A DNA stretch of 64,000 nucleotides from Brachyhypopomus gauderio. Its lineage: Eukaryota; Chordata; Actinopteri; Gymnotiformes; Hypopomidae. The position numbers and the translations under genes were made by a program. Within the stretch, counting starts at the first letter, position 1. Every line of letters begins with the position of its first letter. The stretch spans positions 12,314,858 through 12,378,857 of the forward strand of contig NC_135218.1 in NCBI RefSeq assembly GCF_052324685.1, given 5' to 3'. Below are positions 14,191 through 27,433 of the stretch, piece after piece. The notes under the pieces were generated by a model that saw nothing but the letters and a program-made list of their open reading frames with translations, made no database searches and was not told the DNA's origin.

Positions 14191-15056
14191 AGAAAGTGAA
14201 TTCTTTTTATTGAACATCTTTAATTCTAATAGCACACTTCTTTTAATTGAACCCTTGCCACCCTAAAACAAATGTGATTCAGAGCAGTGCTTCTCCTTCA
14301 GTAACTATGAAGACTGTCTAGGGGAGAAAGGAAGGGGCAAGAGGGCAGGAGAAAGGAAAAAAGGACAGCGAGGGGCAGGGCAAAAAGGCACATACATAAT
14401 ACAGCCCCTTTGGGCTCGACTCTAGCAGGGTCCAGCTACTCTTGTCCAGCGAGAGGTTGGGCTTATGGATCAGGGAAGCATTGCTCCTAAACATGTAGGC
14501 ATCTCCAGTCCAATGAACAAGTAATCAGTAGTGCAGCCTGTTCCCCACAGTCCAGGGTGGGAAGCATGGAATCCCACTACTTGTGAAACAGGGTCAGCCA
14601 AAAGGTAAAAAAAAAAAAAAAAAAAACACAAACAAAAAAAGCAAAAAGAATAAGCGCAAATCCTCAGCACCCCCCACCGCTAGTCTTCCCCACTGCAAAA
14701 CAAACAAAAAAAAAAAGCACACTATGTACAGGGCAGAGAGAAGAAAAAAAAATAAAATAAAAAAAAAATCTATTCCCATAGTCTGTACAATTCTGGCCTA
14801 TACATTATTTACTTGAAATGAACTCAAAAAGTACAAAAACACCCAAAAAAAATGTTAAAAATAAAATTCACTACAGTACTTGACAATAGCGACAGGACAG
14901 GCCTTTCCCCTTTCAGGCCTTTAACAACTATTGAGCATCTGCAAGGTTTATGACAGAGCCTCCGTCATCTGTACATTATCGTAGAAATTAAAGTTCACAT
15001 TTTTCAATTTACACAAGGCAATGGGGAAGGGTGGTTGGTCTTCTGGCTGTGGGATG
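14191..15056 (-). other. eif4enif1: eif4enif1 3' UTR
   Basis: This follows the eif4enif1 stop codon on the minus strand. A reverse-strand AATAAA at 14206-14211 is a plausible polyadenylation signal, giving a UTR of about 0.85 kb. It contains A- and T-rich homopolymer stretches (near 14604-14626 and 14706-14768) that create spurious Lys- or Phe-rich open frames. Confidence 0.6.
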
Positions 15057-18000
15057 TCACTGGCGGAACTCCAATTCGTCAACACTGATTACTTTAGTTG
15101 AGGGCATAGAAGGGAGGGGTTGCTGCAGCACATCTGAGCCAAACCACTTGGCCAGGCCGAGAGGGGGACTCCCCCCTCTCCTCTGAGAGTGGTTCGTTCG
15201 ATGCGTGCCATGGCTCTGTGACTGCGGGGCTCCTGTGAGTCCTGTGTGCACATCTGCATAGACAAAAAGCAAGAGAGACTCATGTTTATACAGCTATTTG
15301 CACAGGTTTTAAATGAACACTACCTTTCCTTGTGTGTGACTATGTACTTGCAGAATAACCAATTCAAAACTTAAACTTTTTTTAAAGGGAAAAAGAGGTA
15401 ATGATTTTTGACAGGGGTCTCGCTACTTACTCTGTCTCTGTTGCTGCATGACTAACTGCATGTGTGTTCCTGCAGCTCGGGGAGGGATGAGGGGATGGCC
15501 TGTAGTGCCCAGTGGATACAGAGGCTGGCTTAGGAGTGCAGGGGATAGACCTTGCAGGGACAGATCCACAGTTTGGGGGAATATTCCTGTTCAAACAAAA
15601 CCAAAACCACAAGTTAAAACCAATGCCACTGTAGTTGGCTCAAAAACCAACAATAATGGATTTAAAATGTAGTTTAATAAAGTGAGTAACCTAGGACATC
15701 TCAGCCCTCATCACAAGTCAATCCTTTAGCAAACCTAAACAGAAATGACATGCAACTCGAGCCCAATTCACAAACCTGTTTGTAGCAGTGCAGGTCCAAG
15801 CTGTGTGGGCTGTATACCTTGGGCCAGCATCCTTTGTACCACACTGGGATGCAGCTGTGGTGGTGGCGGCCTCACCAGTGGGACGTGAGACAACAGGGGC
15901 ACTGGGTAAATGGGTCTGGGGAAGGTAGAAGAGGCACCTGGGGACAGCATGGCAGGAGTGTGGTGCCCGCTGCTAGAGGTTGGCCTGGGTCGCTCTGCCT
16001 CTTTAGAACGGTTCTGGGCGGACACCGGGGTGGAGCAGGTCTTTACCCCACCTGTCTGAGACCCACTGTTGTCCACTCCCTCAAGGAAGGAGCTGGGGGA
16101 GGGAGTGTCTAAAGCCAAAGAAAAAGGGTGAGTGCTTGTAGACTGAGAAACAACTGCCTGCCAGAAATCTATAAAGAATCTCACTCACCTTCCTGCGAGT
16201 TCGCAGTGTCCTCTTTGCTTCCTGGTCTGCTTGGCTCATCTCTAGTCTTCTCTTTTGACTCGTACATCTTCTTGATCACTGAGGTAGGAGTAAAGGACGG
16301 GGATAGCTGCAAAAAAAAAAAATAAATAAAGACTTGTGTAATTGGCCATAATATTGCTAGAAAAATGAGCAGTTACAGTTGTCATTAAGTTAAAGCATTT
16401 CTAAGGACGAAAGAGGAAAAATATATGTATTTTCCAGGGACACGTTCAAGACTTTAATTAGTAGAAACAAAAAACAGTACATTTTGTTTGGGGCAGGACA
16501 TTTTTCACTTAATTGTAGTATACAGTCTCACCATACTAGTCACAGCACCACCAGGTGAATTCCTGCCGGGCAGGTGTGGACCAGGGGACCGCATCATCCT
16601 TGGCTGTCTACAACACCCAAAACAGAGCATGTGAACCACTTACATTTCTACAGTAGATCAGCTCCATCTACAAAGGGAAATGGACACAGAAAAGCCGTAC
16701 CTGTTCCGGTATGCCTTATCCTGAACGTGCTTACTGTAGCCTTGTTGGTACTGATGGCGAGCTTGTACGGCCAAATCCTGCTGGATCATCAAGGCATCCA
16801 ATTCTGCTTGGTCTACTCCCATAGACAGCAGCCTCATCTGAAACCCAGGTAATATTTCAGATGGTGTCTTTATACAAATTTCAGATTTCTATTGCTTTGC
16901 AGCTGGCAATTACAGTACTTGGAAAAAACTTCAAGTTCTGACCTGTTGTGGAGTTGGTCCAGGACTTATGGGCTGGTGCATCTCAGGAATCTGTTCCCTG
17001 AGTAACTGTTGTGGACCAACAGGGAAGCCTGTGTGGAAACCAAAAAAAAAATAAACCTCCTCTACAGCAGCTTTAACCAGGTTGCATTTTGGAATCAACA
17101 CAAAGTACCTGGTCATGAGGACACCTAGAACATTTTTACAAAACCAAAAATACAACTTTTCACATGCTGCAATACATTGTGAAGAGACCCATATAAAAAA
17201 GCATTTATACCTACTGCAACAACCAGCACCAAGATAAGCAAACTAAAGAATCTTGGTGTATTGACAGTAAGGCTGGGCGATATGGAGCAAAAATAATCTC
17301 GATATTTTAGCTGAATGGCGATACACGATATATATCTTGATATTTTTTCTTCCCAAAAGGTAATAACAGAGGCAGTAATAAGTCAAATCTACGTCCCAAA
17401 TGAGTTGCGCGAAGGAGAGGCAGGACAGGGCGGAAGTTGTTAAAAGAGAAACTCAAGTAAATTCACTATTCACAGTGTTGTGCGTGACAGAGTTCAAAAG
17501 AACGCGTTCATTGAACACGCGCATTTTTTCGTGAACGTTGAACTGAACGACATTTTTTAATAACTTGAACGTGAATTAGTTCACATTATGTGTCATGAAC
17601 GGTAGACATCACTGTAAATGAACGTTGGAATTTGTTTCCATTGAAAACTGAGTGACATCTGTTTTCTCTTTTGAAACGCAACGAGAGAAAGTTCCTCCCT
17701 CCTGTATTCTCGCTGGTGCCGCTTAAATCATGCATCACCAGACAGAAATGGTTTTGACGTTGTGTGCGCAATGCATTGTGGGCAACGTAGTGTCCGCATG
17801 AGAATAGTTAACATACTGGCTAGTTAATAACATACTGGCTTCCGCACGACGTTACCCGTGATGAATTGCAGCAGAGCGGGGTAGGCATAGCACTTATAAG
17901 AACGTATAGTGATTTCTAGCTTGTAGTCGTCACGTCTGGCTCCGCCCCCTTCTAGTCTCGTCGTTTTTTATGTTTTCCTTGTTCTTGTTACGCCCCTCTG

Positions 18001-21000
18001 TTTCAGCTGTTCCGTGTTAGCTTGTCTTAGTTTTACAAGTGTGTGTGTGTGTGTATTGCCTATGTCTAGACTATACCTTGAGGGATCATTGTCGTTTCTT
18101 TATTTCCTAGTTGGATGTGCACGGTATTCACGCCTTATCTGTGATTCGTGGTTTTGATTAGCTTCGTGTATGGTTAAAGTCTCTGTTCCATTTTTAGGTT
18201 CGTAGTGTTTTAGGTTTTCAGTTCATGTTTGGTCTCTGTGTTCTCTAACGTGATATCGTGCCTGGCAATACATGTATGTTCTGTTGGACTTCATGTTCAT
18301 GTATGGCCGTTACTTGCTTCCCGTGTTTGTGTTCATGTCAGTGTATGTAACAATTAGTTGTACTCTTGTGTTTGGTCTAGTTTTGTGCCCTTGTCATTTC
18401 CGCTGCCTTTTAGTGTATTAAGCGTTAGTTCTCTATTCATCATGCCACGTCATTCGCGGTCCACTCGCGTGTCGTCTGCAACTGTAAGATGTGAAATAAA
18501 ATCTAATGAGATTGTACCATCTACTTCGCATGTGTCCGCCCCTTGATTGCGCAACAGCCAAATCCTGAAAAAACTATTTGAATATCTCACGAAAAAAGTA
18601 AAATTAACTGAACTTTGAACTATTTCATAATTAAAATTGTGAACTTTGAACGTGAACTGTTCATGAAATACTTCCACACTACTGATGTAGCTCCTCGTTT
18701 AGGAACTAAATCATTCACAGTGTGAGCACTGCTGCTCTCTCCGCTGTTGGCCATGTTTATTTTGCGCGCTGCACGCACAACCTGCGTCCTTGCGTCATAA
18801 TGTCGCGATATTGCGAAATCCTATCGAATAAAGAAATGTACCGGTATTTTTGTGAACGATATTATATCGCCCACCCCTAATTGACAGAGCAACATTAGCA
18901 ACGTTCATACCCGTTCCTGGTGGCATGCAGCCTGGGAAGAAGTCCTGAACCGGAGCTCTCTGCGAGAAAAGAGGGGGTGAAGAGCCACGGTGGGGCATTA
19001 GGCCCGAGGGAGGGGCATGTGGGGCATCAGAACTCCGCAGCAGTCCACTCAGAAGTGGGGAGCCTGCCCGTGGAGCTCCCTGAACACCCAACAACTCCTA
19101 CAGACAAGTGAAAACATGATCCCAAATGAGTCATACAAACTCACTCAATCCCAGGAATCCCGTTGAGAGTTGAATTTCAGTAAATGTGTGCCTCTTTAAT
19201 GCACTGAAAAAGCATCATTTAGAAATATCAGGCTTGGGTGAATTACCTGAAATATGTTTTTCTGCTGTGTGACGGGTACTGGAGTCTCAGGTAAGGGGCT
19301 CAAGGTCGCAGGCTCTGCTGACTGCTGCAGCTGAGCACATGGAGGAAGGCAGCAAATTTAGAACAGAGCCACATACGAGCTTGTGAACCAGACTAGCTCC
19401 TCCCCAGTCCAATTACATGGTTAGGCTCTGTTCATATTTACATCAAGCACAGGTACCAAAAACGTTCAGAACTCCATCACCAGTGAAAAAGAATTAGCCT
19501 GGAAGGATCACTGCCCCAGAAGACAACCTGCCTTAAGGAGGTCCCTCATCACCAGCATGGAAGCAACTGTTCAGACAGCAAATTGTCTGCAAGAGTCTCG
19601 GCACCATCGCACACATGTTGGAAGCATGTTCATATGTAATGTAGCCTTTAATCCTCACAACCCAAAAATTTCCAAGAAAACGATTAAAAAATAAGTTACT
19701 GCATGATATAAACAAGGCACCATGTACTACCTCCACCACCACTAACCTGTTCGTTATGGATGACTATAGAAGATGCAGTACCACTTGTCAATAGTATTTC
19801 AACAGCCTAATTTTACTTATTATCCTCTTAGTTTATTTACTTGGCCATCCCCAAGACTTTGTGTTTACAGAGTGCAGGAGTGCAGCTTTGTAGGCTGTGT
19901 TGTCTTTTGTAATGTTTCACTCCAATCAGACTGTAAAGATCAACTCTGCTCATTACTGTCCTGTTCAGTGCATGGACTTCCTGCCTCACAGAGGCCTGGA
20001 CTACAGGGTGGAGTAATAGCAACTCACATGTAAACAAGGAGGGGGGGAGCAAACAAACAAAACCACCCACTTCAAGTGATGAGAAGCAAATGCCAATGCT
20101 AATTTAAAAAGGCAAATATTGGCCAAAAGTTTGCCAAAATATAGTCCAAATAGTGCAGTCATCCATCACTCTGTTTACCTTGAGAAAGACTCAGTAAAGA
20201 GGGTGGGGTTGTGGGTGGAGCCAAAGAACGAGCTCTTTTGAAGCATTATGAAGTGCTAGGACTGAAGACCCATGCACCTAATCTGCTCCACAAAGAGTTT
20301 GGTATTAAGGAAGCAATTAACACATATATGGGCATCATGACGGGTTTAACATCTACAGCCTGTGTGCAGTCCTGAAGGGAAACAGGTCAGTGTCTAGAAT
20401 CTAGAAGTGTCTTCTGGTTTAACTATAACAAATATACCATCTGCAACACCTTTTGAAAAGACGTGTGGTTTCAGCAGTTCTGGCGCCCTGTATCCTCAAA
20501 ATGACTGTAATCATCCAAATCACCTTCCTAACTCAATACACTGAACACAAGTTGCCAAAAATGACTAAGCAACGAGCTCAACTGCATCCAATTTAACAAA
20601 AAATATCCAGAATTTAATCCCAATGTCAAATCACTGTTTACCAACAAAATCCATGAAATCTGCCATTTAGCATATCCATATTTACAATTCCAATGAAGGC
20701 TATTCAGATTATTCTTAGCTGCAGAATACAAATTTATGCCCATCATTAATCTTATCCAATAGAACATCTGATAACTGATTAAGAACCTTGCATCACAAGC
20801 CATACTGACAGATAGCCAATTGTAACACACAAATACAAAACAAACGGCATTGTCTTTTCAGTTCACATTCCATCAGTTATTCTTGCTCATTTGCAATCAG
20901 ATGCTGAGCAGTGTGAGGAAGTCGCATGCGCACACACACACGCGCGCAACCCGAGTGTGGGTCGATACACTTACGCTGTTCCCGCTGGCCTTGGGGTGGG

Positions 21001-24000
21001 TGGGTAGCGTTCCACTTGCCTTCATGCTGCTGACCAGCTTGTTGAAGGCAGACATGTCGGGATCGCGTGAACGCAGCACCGTGCCCGAACCTCCAGTAAG
21101 TGCTTCCTCCAGGTGCTCGACCATGAAAGGTGTGCCTGCACCCTGACTCTGTAGCGGTCGTGGAGCCGCCCGGGCCTGCTCGGCCTGAAGCTTCAGCCCC
21201 TTGAAACCACTCTCAACCTCCTCCAGGGACAGCACCACCCCAGAGTTAGCTGTCAAAACACAAAATGGTAGCATTTTGGATTCTGTTCAAATAGGTAAAA
21301 CGGGATGTTTCCAAGTCTCGGGCAGGCGTCACTCACTGCTCTCCTTCAGATGGGCCTTGTTGGCACTCAAGCTGGAGAGAAGTGGTTTAAGGTCAACCTT
21401 GGCCTTATGGAGGAGCTCCAAGATATCCACCTTCTCTTTTCGCTCCAAGGGAATGGGGGTAAAATAAGCTGAAGGACCCTTATTAGGTGAACTACCGGGG
21501 AGGTCTACACCTAAATAACACAAAAAAATAAACCACCACATGCATCATGTAACGGAGGAAAACTGCTACAGAGCAGCGTGTTGGTGCTCCCAGCTGGGGT
21601 CTTCCTTTACCTGCTAGTTTCTCCAGCTCTTCATGTGGGGTGGAACGCAGACTGCTCGAGCGGCTGCCACCGGGACTCTGGTTGCTGGAGAACCAGCGGC
21701 TGAAACGGCTGGCTGTGACGGGCCCTTCACCGAGCACATCTTCGATCATCTGAATGACGGATGGAAAGGAGACTTAGCAAGCGTCCGAATAAAAGACAGG
21801 AAAGGGTAAATGGGGAAGGGGTGGGGGGTGAGGATGGAACTTACATGATGAGCTCGCAGGCTGTTTACAGCAATGAGGGCAAAATTCAAAACCATGGGCA
21901 ACATTCACATCAATTAACCAAAAACTGCTCCATCCACCAAAATGATTTTTTAATTTTGTTTTTTTAAGCATTACTAGGTCCACAAAGCTTCAGCACAGAT
22001 CCTTCAATCTCAATTTCATTTCCAAACTACACCTAACCTGTATTAGTGATGGGCATAAATTTGTATCATTTTCTGGTCATCTACCAAGAGCTCAGCCTCC
22101 AACAACAGCTTTGAGCAAACGCAAACCAAAGGATCACACACCCATATCACACAGGAGTAATTCAACATAACGCACAGATCAAATACAAGCAGGGCAGCTG
22201 CAGAAACATACAAAGCATCCTAGAGTTAAGTGGACTGTGAAGGACACCCCCCCCCTTAAAATGTACCAAGCGTGCATAGCTTTGAGGTTTTTTTTTTGTC
22301 TTTTTTAATACAAGCAATCCACCCCATACCCAGCACCCTAAGCATGCAGTGCTCCCCATATCTTACCGATGCCAGACCAGGCATTGTTTTCTCCAGATTG
22401 AAAAACTCATTGAAGTCAAACTCTCCATGCGTTTGATCGGGAAGAACCGAGTGAGGAACCTCTTGATCAGCACCAGTCTCTTGCACCAGCTGTGGTTCCT
22501 CAGAAAGACCACCATTGCACTCCGCTGCAGGAGAAGGAGCAAACAAGAGATTAAGCAAGCTTGACTAGTTCTGAGAAAAAGCCATGAAAGGTTTGAGACA
22601 CATCGACAGTTGGGAAAAATTCCACCACATGCCTTCTCTCACAGACTCCACCCGCTTCCTAGAGCGCTTCGACTTCCTCTTGTCATCCTCCAGGATCTTC
22701 TCATCAAAGCCAATGAGTTCAATGGTTTCCGACTGGCTGGTGGGGCCAGCAGAGAACCACTCTGGCTCTTCCTCAACATACGAGTCATTTCTTCTCCTCT
22801 CATTAAACACTTTTTTGTCACCAAAGTCTCTCTGTAATTATAGATGCACTCATTACATAAATGAATTACTTACATTGAAGACCAAACAAGAGATTGTATT
22901 TAACAGCATTTAAATAAGACTTGCCCATCTCCAAGACCAATAATATTTCCAACACTCTTATTCATGTGCAAGTCTCAATGGTTTGAAATTGCAGGCAAGC
23001 ACCAATGAATTTCCCTTTCAACACCCTTCATATGATTAAATTTAGGCCAATAAAATTAATTTGTTCAATCCCAGGATTGTGTATTCAACTACTTCTGCCA
23101 AGAAATCTTGTGAATGATCACCAGCATCGAACAGTTATGAAAATGTCAGGAATCAACACTGGCTATGCAGACTCCACAACAAAACATTTGTACCACGTGC
23201 ATTATTTGGCATAACATGAAGAGGAATTGTAGGAAATGTAAAAGGTTACCAATCTTGCCACATGCATATCAAAGTATGAAATACATGAAGTAAAAAGGTC
23301 ACACTACCCTAAATCTTTTGTCCTTAAAGTCACGTTCTCGTTCCTTCTCCACCCGAGCATCCCTTTCAAACCCCCGTGTTGCCATTATGCGGCCACTCCC
23401 GATGCGCCGCGTGCCCCCCAGGCGCAGAGACTCATTTTCTTTATTCTCCAAGGGGCTGATGGGACGCCGGGTCAACGCAGCAGGAGCCACTTGGCAGCCG
23501 CTTCCAAAACTACGGCGCTGTGGACTAAGGACCACCTCCAAGTCATCCTCTTTTAGACGCTCTCGTGGGTCTAGAAGGACAAGCATTCAAAGTATGAAAG
23601 GGCTCCCACTTGCAATGGGAAATGACGAGTGTAATAGTAGCATCCATTCCAAACAGTGCTCTACCAAAACAGACATCAATTTAATCAACAAGTGTTGTAC
23701 CAGTGTTCGTTCGTTCTCTCTCCCCCTCTCTCCAAATTACCTGCAATTCTGCGTTTCAGTGGAGCCCTATCCTCAGGATAGTCTCTTTTGTATCCCTCTA
23801 CTGGTGAGTTGCACTCTGATGGATACAGGGAAGCGTGCCATTTTTCTGGGTCCCACACACCATCACTATGGATGACAAAGAAGTTAGCTCCTCATGGGAT
23901 ATTATGGCTTTCAGAAGGACATCTACTTATTAAGACAGACTTTTGGACTGTTATGGAGAGCACAAAAACAGGCCTACAAGACCAATATCATGAAACAGAA

Positions 24001-24379
24001 CATTGGTCATAAGCAGAACTTGTAAGTAAATGGAGTAAAGTGGCACCATATTAAACATCATTTTATAAACTGTGCATACAAGTTCACCTGTCATATTTCT
24101 CTGACAGACACTCTGGTCTTTCATTAGAGATCGGTAATTGTTTGATTTCCAAAAGCTCCTCCTGTGAAAGAAAATTAAGCTCACTTAAGTAAAACTTAAA
24201 TTAAACAAGTCTGATTTGTTAGCACCTTTTAAAGAATGTTAGAGACAACATGAACCTTCTCATCTGGTTAAACATGAAACAGTAATGACCTTGGTGTATC
24301 GGTAGGCAGACGTTACTACAGAATTCTTCGGTGTGTTCTCGCCATTTTCCTGATCCTCTATACAGGCATCTTTTTCCAT
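15057..24379 (-). CDS. eif4enif1: EIF4ENIF1 (4E-T), eIF4E-binding nucleocytoplasmic transporter and P-body protein
   Basis: 4E-T binds eIF4E, shuttles it to the nucleus, and represses and decays mRNAs in P-bodies. Eighteen coding exons, minus strand: 24379-24290, 24161-24088, 23865-23741, 23570-23308, 22831-22633, 22524-22367, 21749-21611, 21510-21337, 21249-20975, 19330-19247, 19097-18911, 17028-16943, 16837-16701, 16607-16532, 16306-16189, 16108-15776, 15586-15431, 15253-15057. All phases agree and give 956 aa (human 985). The start is MEKDACIEDQ. The eIF4E-binding motif YTKEELL lies at residues 28-34. Other family blocks: SDGVWDPEKWHASLYP, DFKDKRFR, EEEPEWFSAGPTSQSETIEL, EFDFNEFFNLEK, MIEDVLGEG, SRFSRWF, and the C-terminal GLAKWFGSDVLQQPLP ending in VISVDELEFRQ. 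A basic cluster KRKSKRSRKR could serve nuclear import. The intron after exon 5 seems to use a GC donor. The intron at 17029-18910 holds a hAT insertion. Confidence 0.95.
17268..18879. mobile_element. non-autonomous hAT insertion in an eif4enif1 intron, with a second element nested inside
   Basis: The target duplication ATTGACAG is perfect on both sides (17260-17267 and 18880-18887). The ends are TAAGGCTGGGCGATAT and its inverse ATATCGCCCACCCCTA. The 8-bp duplication fits the hAT superfamily. Inside, about 17473-18684 looks like another insertion. It begins CAGTGTTGTGCGTG, followed by GAACG/GTTCA-rich sequence, and ends with GTGAACTGTTCATG and CACACTACTG. I could not find a clean duplication around that inner piece, and its T-rich core (about 17930-18540) is unclassified. 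No transposase reading frame is visible. Confidence 0.82.
19331..20974. other. 1.6-kb eif4enif1 intron without other features
   Basis: This is an AT-rich intron between the exons at 19247-19330 and 20975-21249. I see no conserved exon or clear transposon end in it. A short CA/CG tract (about 20931-20947) lies near the upstream exon. Confidence 0.5.
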
Positions 24380-25149
24380 GACTGAGGCAGGAGGCCAAAC
24401 CAAAGTATGGCTTCCCTATTAAACACTCGAAGTACCTGCTGGTGAAAAATTAGGGCATTAATGCAAGAGTCAACCAAATGGACCAAAAACCTAATAAACA
24501 AAATGATTAGGAGCACCAATATGGAAACGTGAACACGCAATGGCTGTTCAGTATAGTTTGGTGGTGGAGTTCAGTATAGTTTGTTGTGCATGGGCTCCAA
24601 ATTGGTAAAGTACAACTCCCTTAATACACGACTTGGCAATAACAGCAGTCTTCCCTAAAAACATAGCAATACATATCGTACGTTTCCGTCGGATTAGTCG
24701 TGTAGGCCGTCTACCAGCTCTGAATATTGGTGCACATCACGAACCCATCCAGGCCACAATCTTATTTGATCAGCAGAATGAAGATGCTAGTGGCTCGTAC
24801 ACACACGAACAGGGCGTAAACTCGTTTGTTTGTTGAGTTTATTTTCACGCTTTCATTGACTGAACAAAACTGAGCTTGTTAAAAAAATATTTGTCAGCTA
24901 TATTGGTTAGCTGAAGCCTAGCGAGCCCAATAGTAATAATAAGCGGTCATCAGCCAGGTGCAAACCTAATAGTTATCTGATTATTTAGCAAAGGTAATTA
25001 GCCAACTAAGTTGCATAGTTAAAACGTGTAGTTGATTCAACTAACATCGTCGTATAAACGACCACCACATCAACACATGTGTATATTGCCTTGCTTGTAC
25101 TCAAGTTTAACTTACCCGGTTCTAGACAAAAATACACCACAGGCTCTCT

Positions 25150-25830
25150 TGATGCTACAGTCTAGCTAGGTTAACTACACAAACTTTTAGACGCGACTGT
25201 GTTTAAACTATTCAGCAGTCCGCCACACTTAATATTCACAGTCCGGCGCGCAGGTTCGTTCTCTCGGGTTTCCAGGCTGCGGTCGACCGCGGCGGTCCGG
25301 GTGAAACGTCCCGAGAACCGCGTAGTCGTTAGCTGGCTAGCTAAACGCTCAACCGAACCAGTGATGTCCGTTAGCTAGCTTCCTTTTAACTAAAAGCGCC
25401 ACATCCAACCGCCGGTCTCTTTCGTTATATTCCACCGCTTAACGCTGAAGTCACACAGCAAGTAACTCGCATCCAAGATGTTCGCAGCGTTTTTACTGCC
25501 GGTTATAAACTACCAAAAAGAGCCGAAAGGTCTCCGGCTAGCTTAGCCAGCCAGCTAGCCAGCCAGCTAACACGCTAGCCAGCCAGCTAATTTATCAATA
25601 CTCACTATCAAGTCCAATATAGCCAGAAAGCGCGTTAACAATTTAAGTACGATAGTAAGTTTGCATTGATTTATGCAGGATATTCAGTTCAGACCCTCGT
25701 TTGAAGCTGCCTGCAACTATAATTGTACCTCGGGGCACTTTTTAAATAAGCTCTCTCCCTCTTTGGTCTTTCTCCAGTCGCTCAGCGGCGAATTTCTTCT
25801 GATCACTACAGGTTCTGATTGAAGGCCCAA
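25150..25830. promoter_or_regulatory. CpG-rich promoter region between eif4enif1 and sfi1
   Basis: The stretch 25240-25500 is locally CpG-rich (GGCGCGC, CGACCGCGGCGGTCCGG) in an otherwise AT-rich gap, as expected for the eif4enif1 5' end. A GCTAGCCAGCCA tandem repeat follows at about 25535-25590. Transcription starts and 5' UTR exons cannot be placed from sequence alone. The rest of the gap to 27433 has no recognisable exon; an ETS-like CCGGAAGT at 26767-26774 could belong to the sfi1 promoter. Confidence 0.45.
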
Positions 25831-27433
25831 TCAAGGATTATATAGTGACCGCCGCTGCCTTCATTAAAATAAAAAAAAATGCGCGCCTTTTATTTTTTGT
25901 ATGACAGCTAATTTAAATAAAAATACATTTATTATTTAGGAAATCAGCTTTAGGGATGCTTCAAAATTATTATAAAGTGCAATTAAATAACGATGTATAT
26001 AATAGCTGTCAGGCATTCCAATTGGTCTCCTATTATAAATCACGTTCGCATTTTCGGTGACGAGGTTCTTGGGACTACAGGTACAAAACGCGCAGGGGGG
26101 AATGCTTGTATACGTTGCATGGAGAGTATAAATGTAAATGTACTAAAATATCCGAATGCATTTGACTATGGAGTTGACATGGTAAAATTCAAAACTTACT
26201 CCTGTGGTTATCTGGACCAACGTTTTGACACGTTACTTTGGAAGTGTTGGCAAAAACCAGTTTGTTTATCAAGGGTTTATTAGGGTCGGACAAAAGTGTC
26301 TCCCTCTCAACCTTTACTCTTTGGCTGCCATCTCCAATATTAATATAATACAAAGGAGCAGTAAACTGCATATAGGATATAGTGAGACTATTTCCTTTCT
26401 AGTTGCAAACACTACTCATCTGCACTTGGTGTTTGACTAGAAAAGACTAAATGCTTTAATAAAGACATTGAATAATTTCTGTAGCAAAATTCACAAGAGA
26501 GCAAGCACATATGGAGACAACACAGAACACAGATCCTTAGAAAACCTGAGGATCAGACTTTAATTTTGTATAATGCTAATTTGCATCGAAAATTATGCAA
26601 AATAAGTGTATGAAGCAGCTGTGCATGAAACTGAAGACCTCCAAAAAGGATACAGAGCTTGTATCGCTCAGTGGAGCACACAACGACTCTGAGATATTAA
26701 TATAACACAGGCGAAGTCTGTACCTAGCATGTAACTAGAACGCACTTTTATTGTGAAATTGACCGACCGGAAGTTCTTCGGAAACACTGAACGCGGCAGT
26801 TACAGTTTCTTACATCCTAGATGGTTTGTGATGGAAAGTCAATTTCACCCATACAAGTTAGCTAATTAGTTACCCAAATGGACTATTGTGATTCCTGTAG
26901 TCAAATGAGTTATTCTGCTAATGCATCTTAACAATACTTTACTCAGAGCTGGTAAGCGATGTTAGTAGACTTTAGTTTTAAATATTCGTTTATTTCATTA
27001 TTTGTATCAAAGACAAAACAAGCGGGCGACAAACCTGCGTTTACTATAGGTTAGCTAACTAGCTACTACAGCAAAGTTAGGTCCCTGCCTGTAAAAGGTA
27101 GCTAGCTAGTTAACAAGCTAATGTTTTAAGATGAGCAGTGAGGGAATTCAGGAGAGCAAAATGTTGGAGGCAATCTATGCTTATAGTTACTTAGCGTAGC
27201 TAGCTGACATGGATGACAGGTCAGAGTTAGAATGACTGCATAGTCTATGAATTGAGTTTTATCCATAGTATTTGTGTTTGGAGACTGGAGTATCTCACTT
27301 GGAAATATCTGAAAAGTTTAAATATTCATGAAACCAATGTGTTTACTAGTGGTAAATATATAAAAAAACTCACAGAGACAAGGTATATTAGATGATATTA
27401 GATCTGTGTTAAGGTGGTATTGCTAGGTCTTAA

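Noticed and set aside
14470-14816. Phe-rich and Lys-rich small frames
   Set aside because: They are products of A/T homopolymers in the eif4enif1 3' UTR.
17930-18540. T-rich block inside the nested insertion as a separate retroelement
   Set aside because: No terminal repeat pair, coding remnant or duplication was visible, so it is left unclassified within the hAT insertion.
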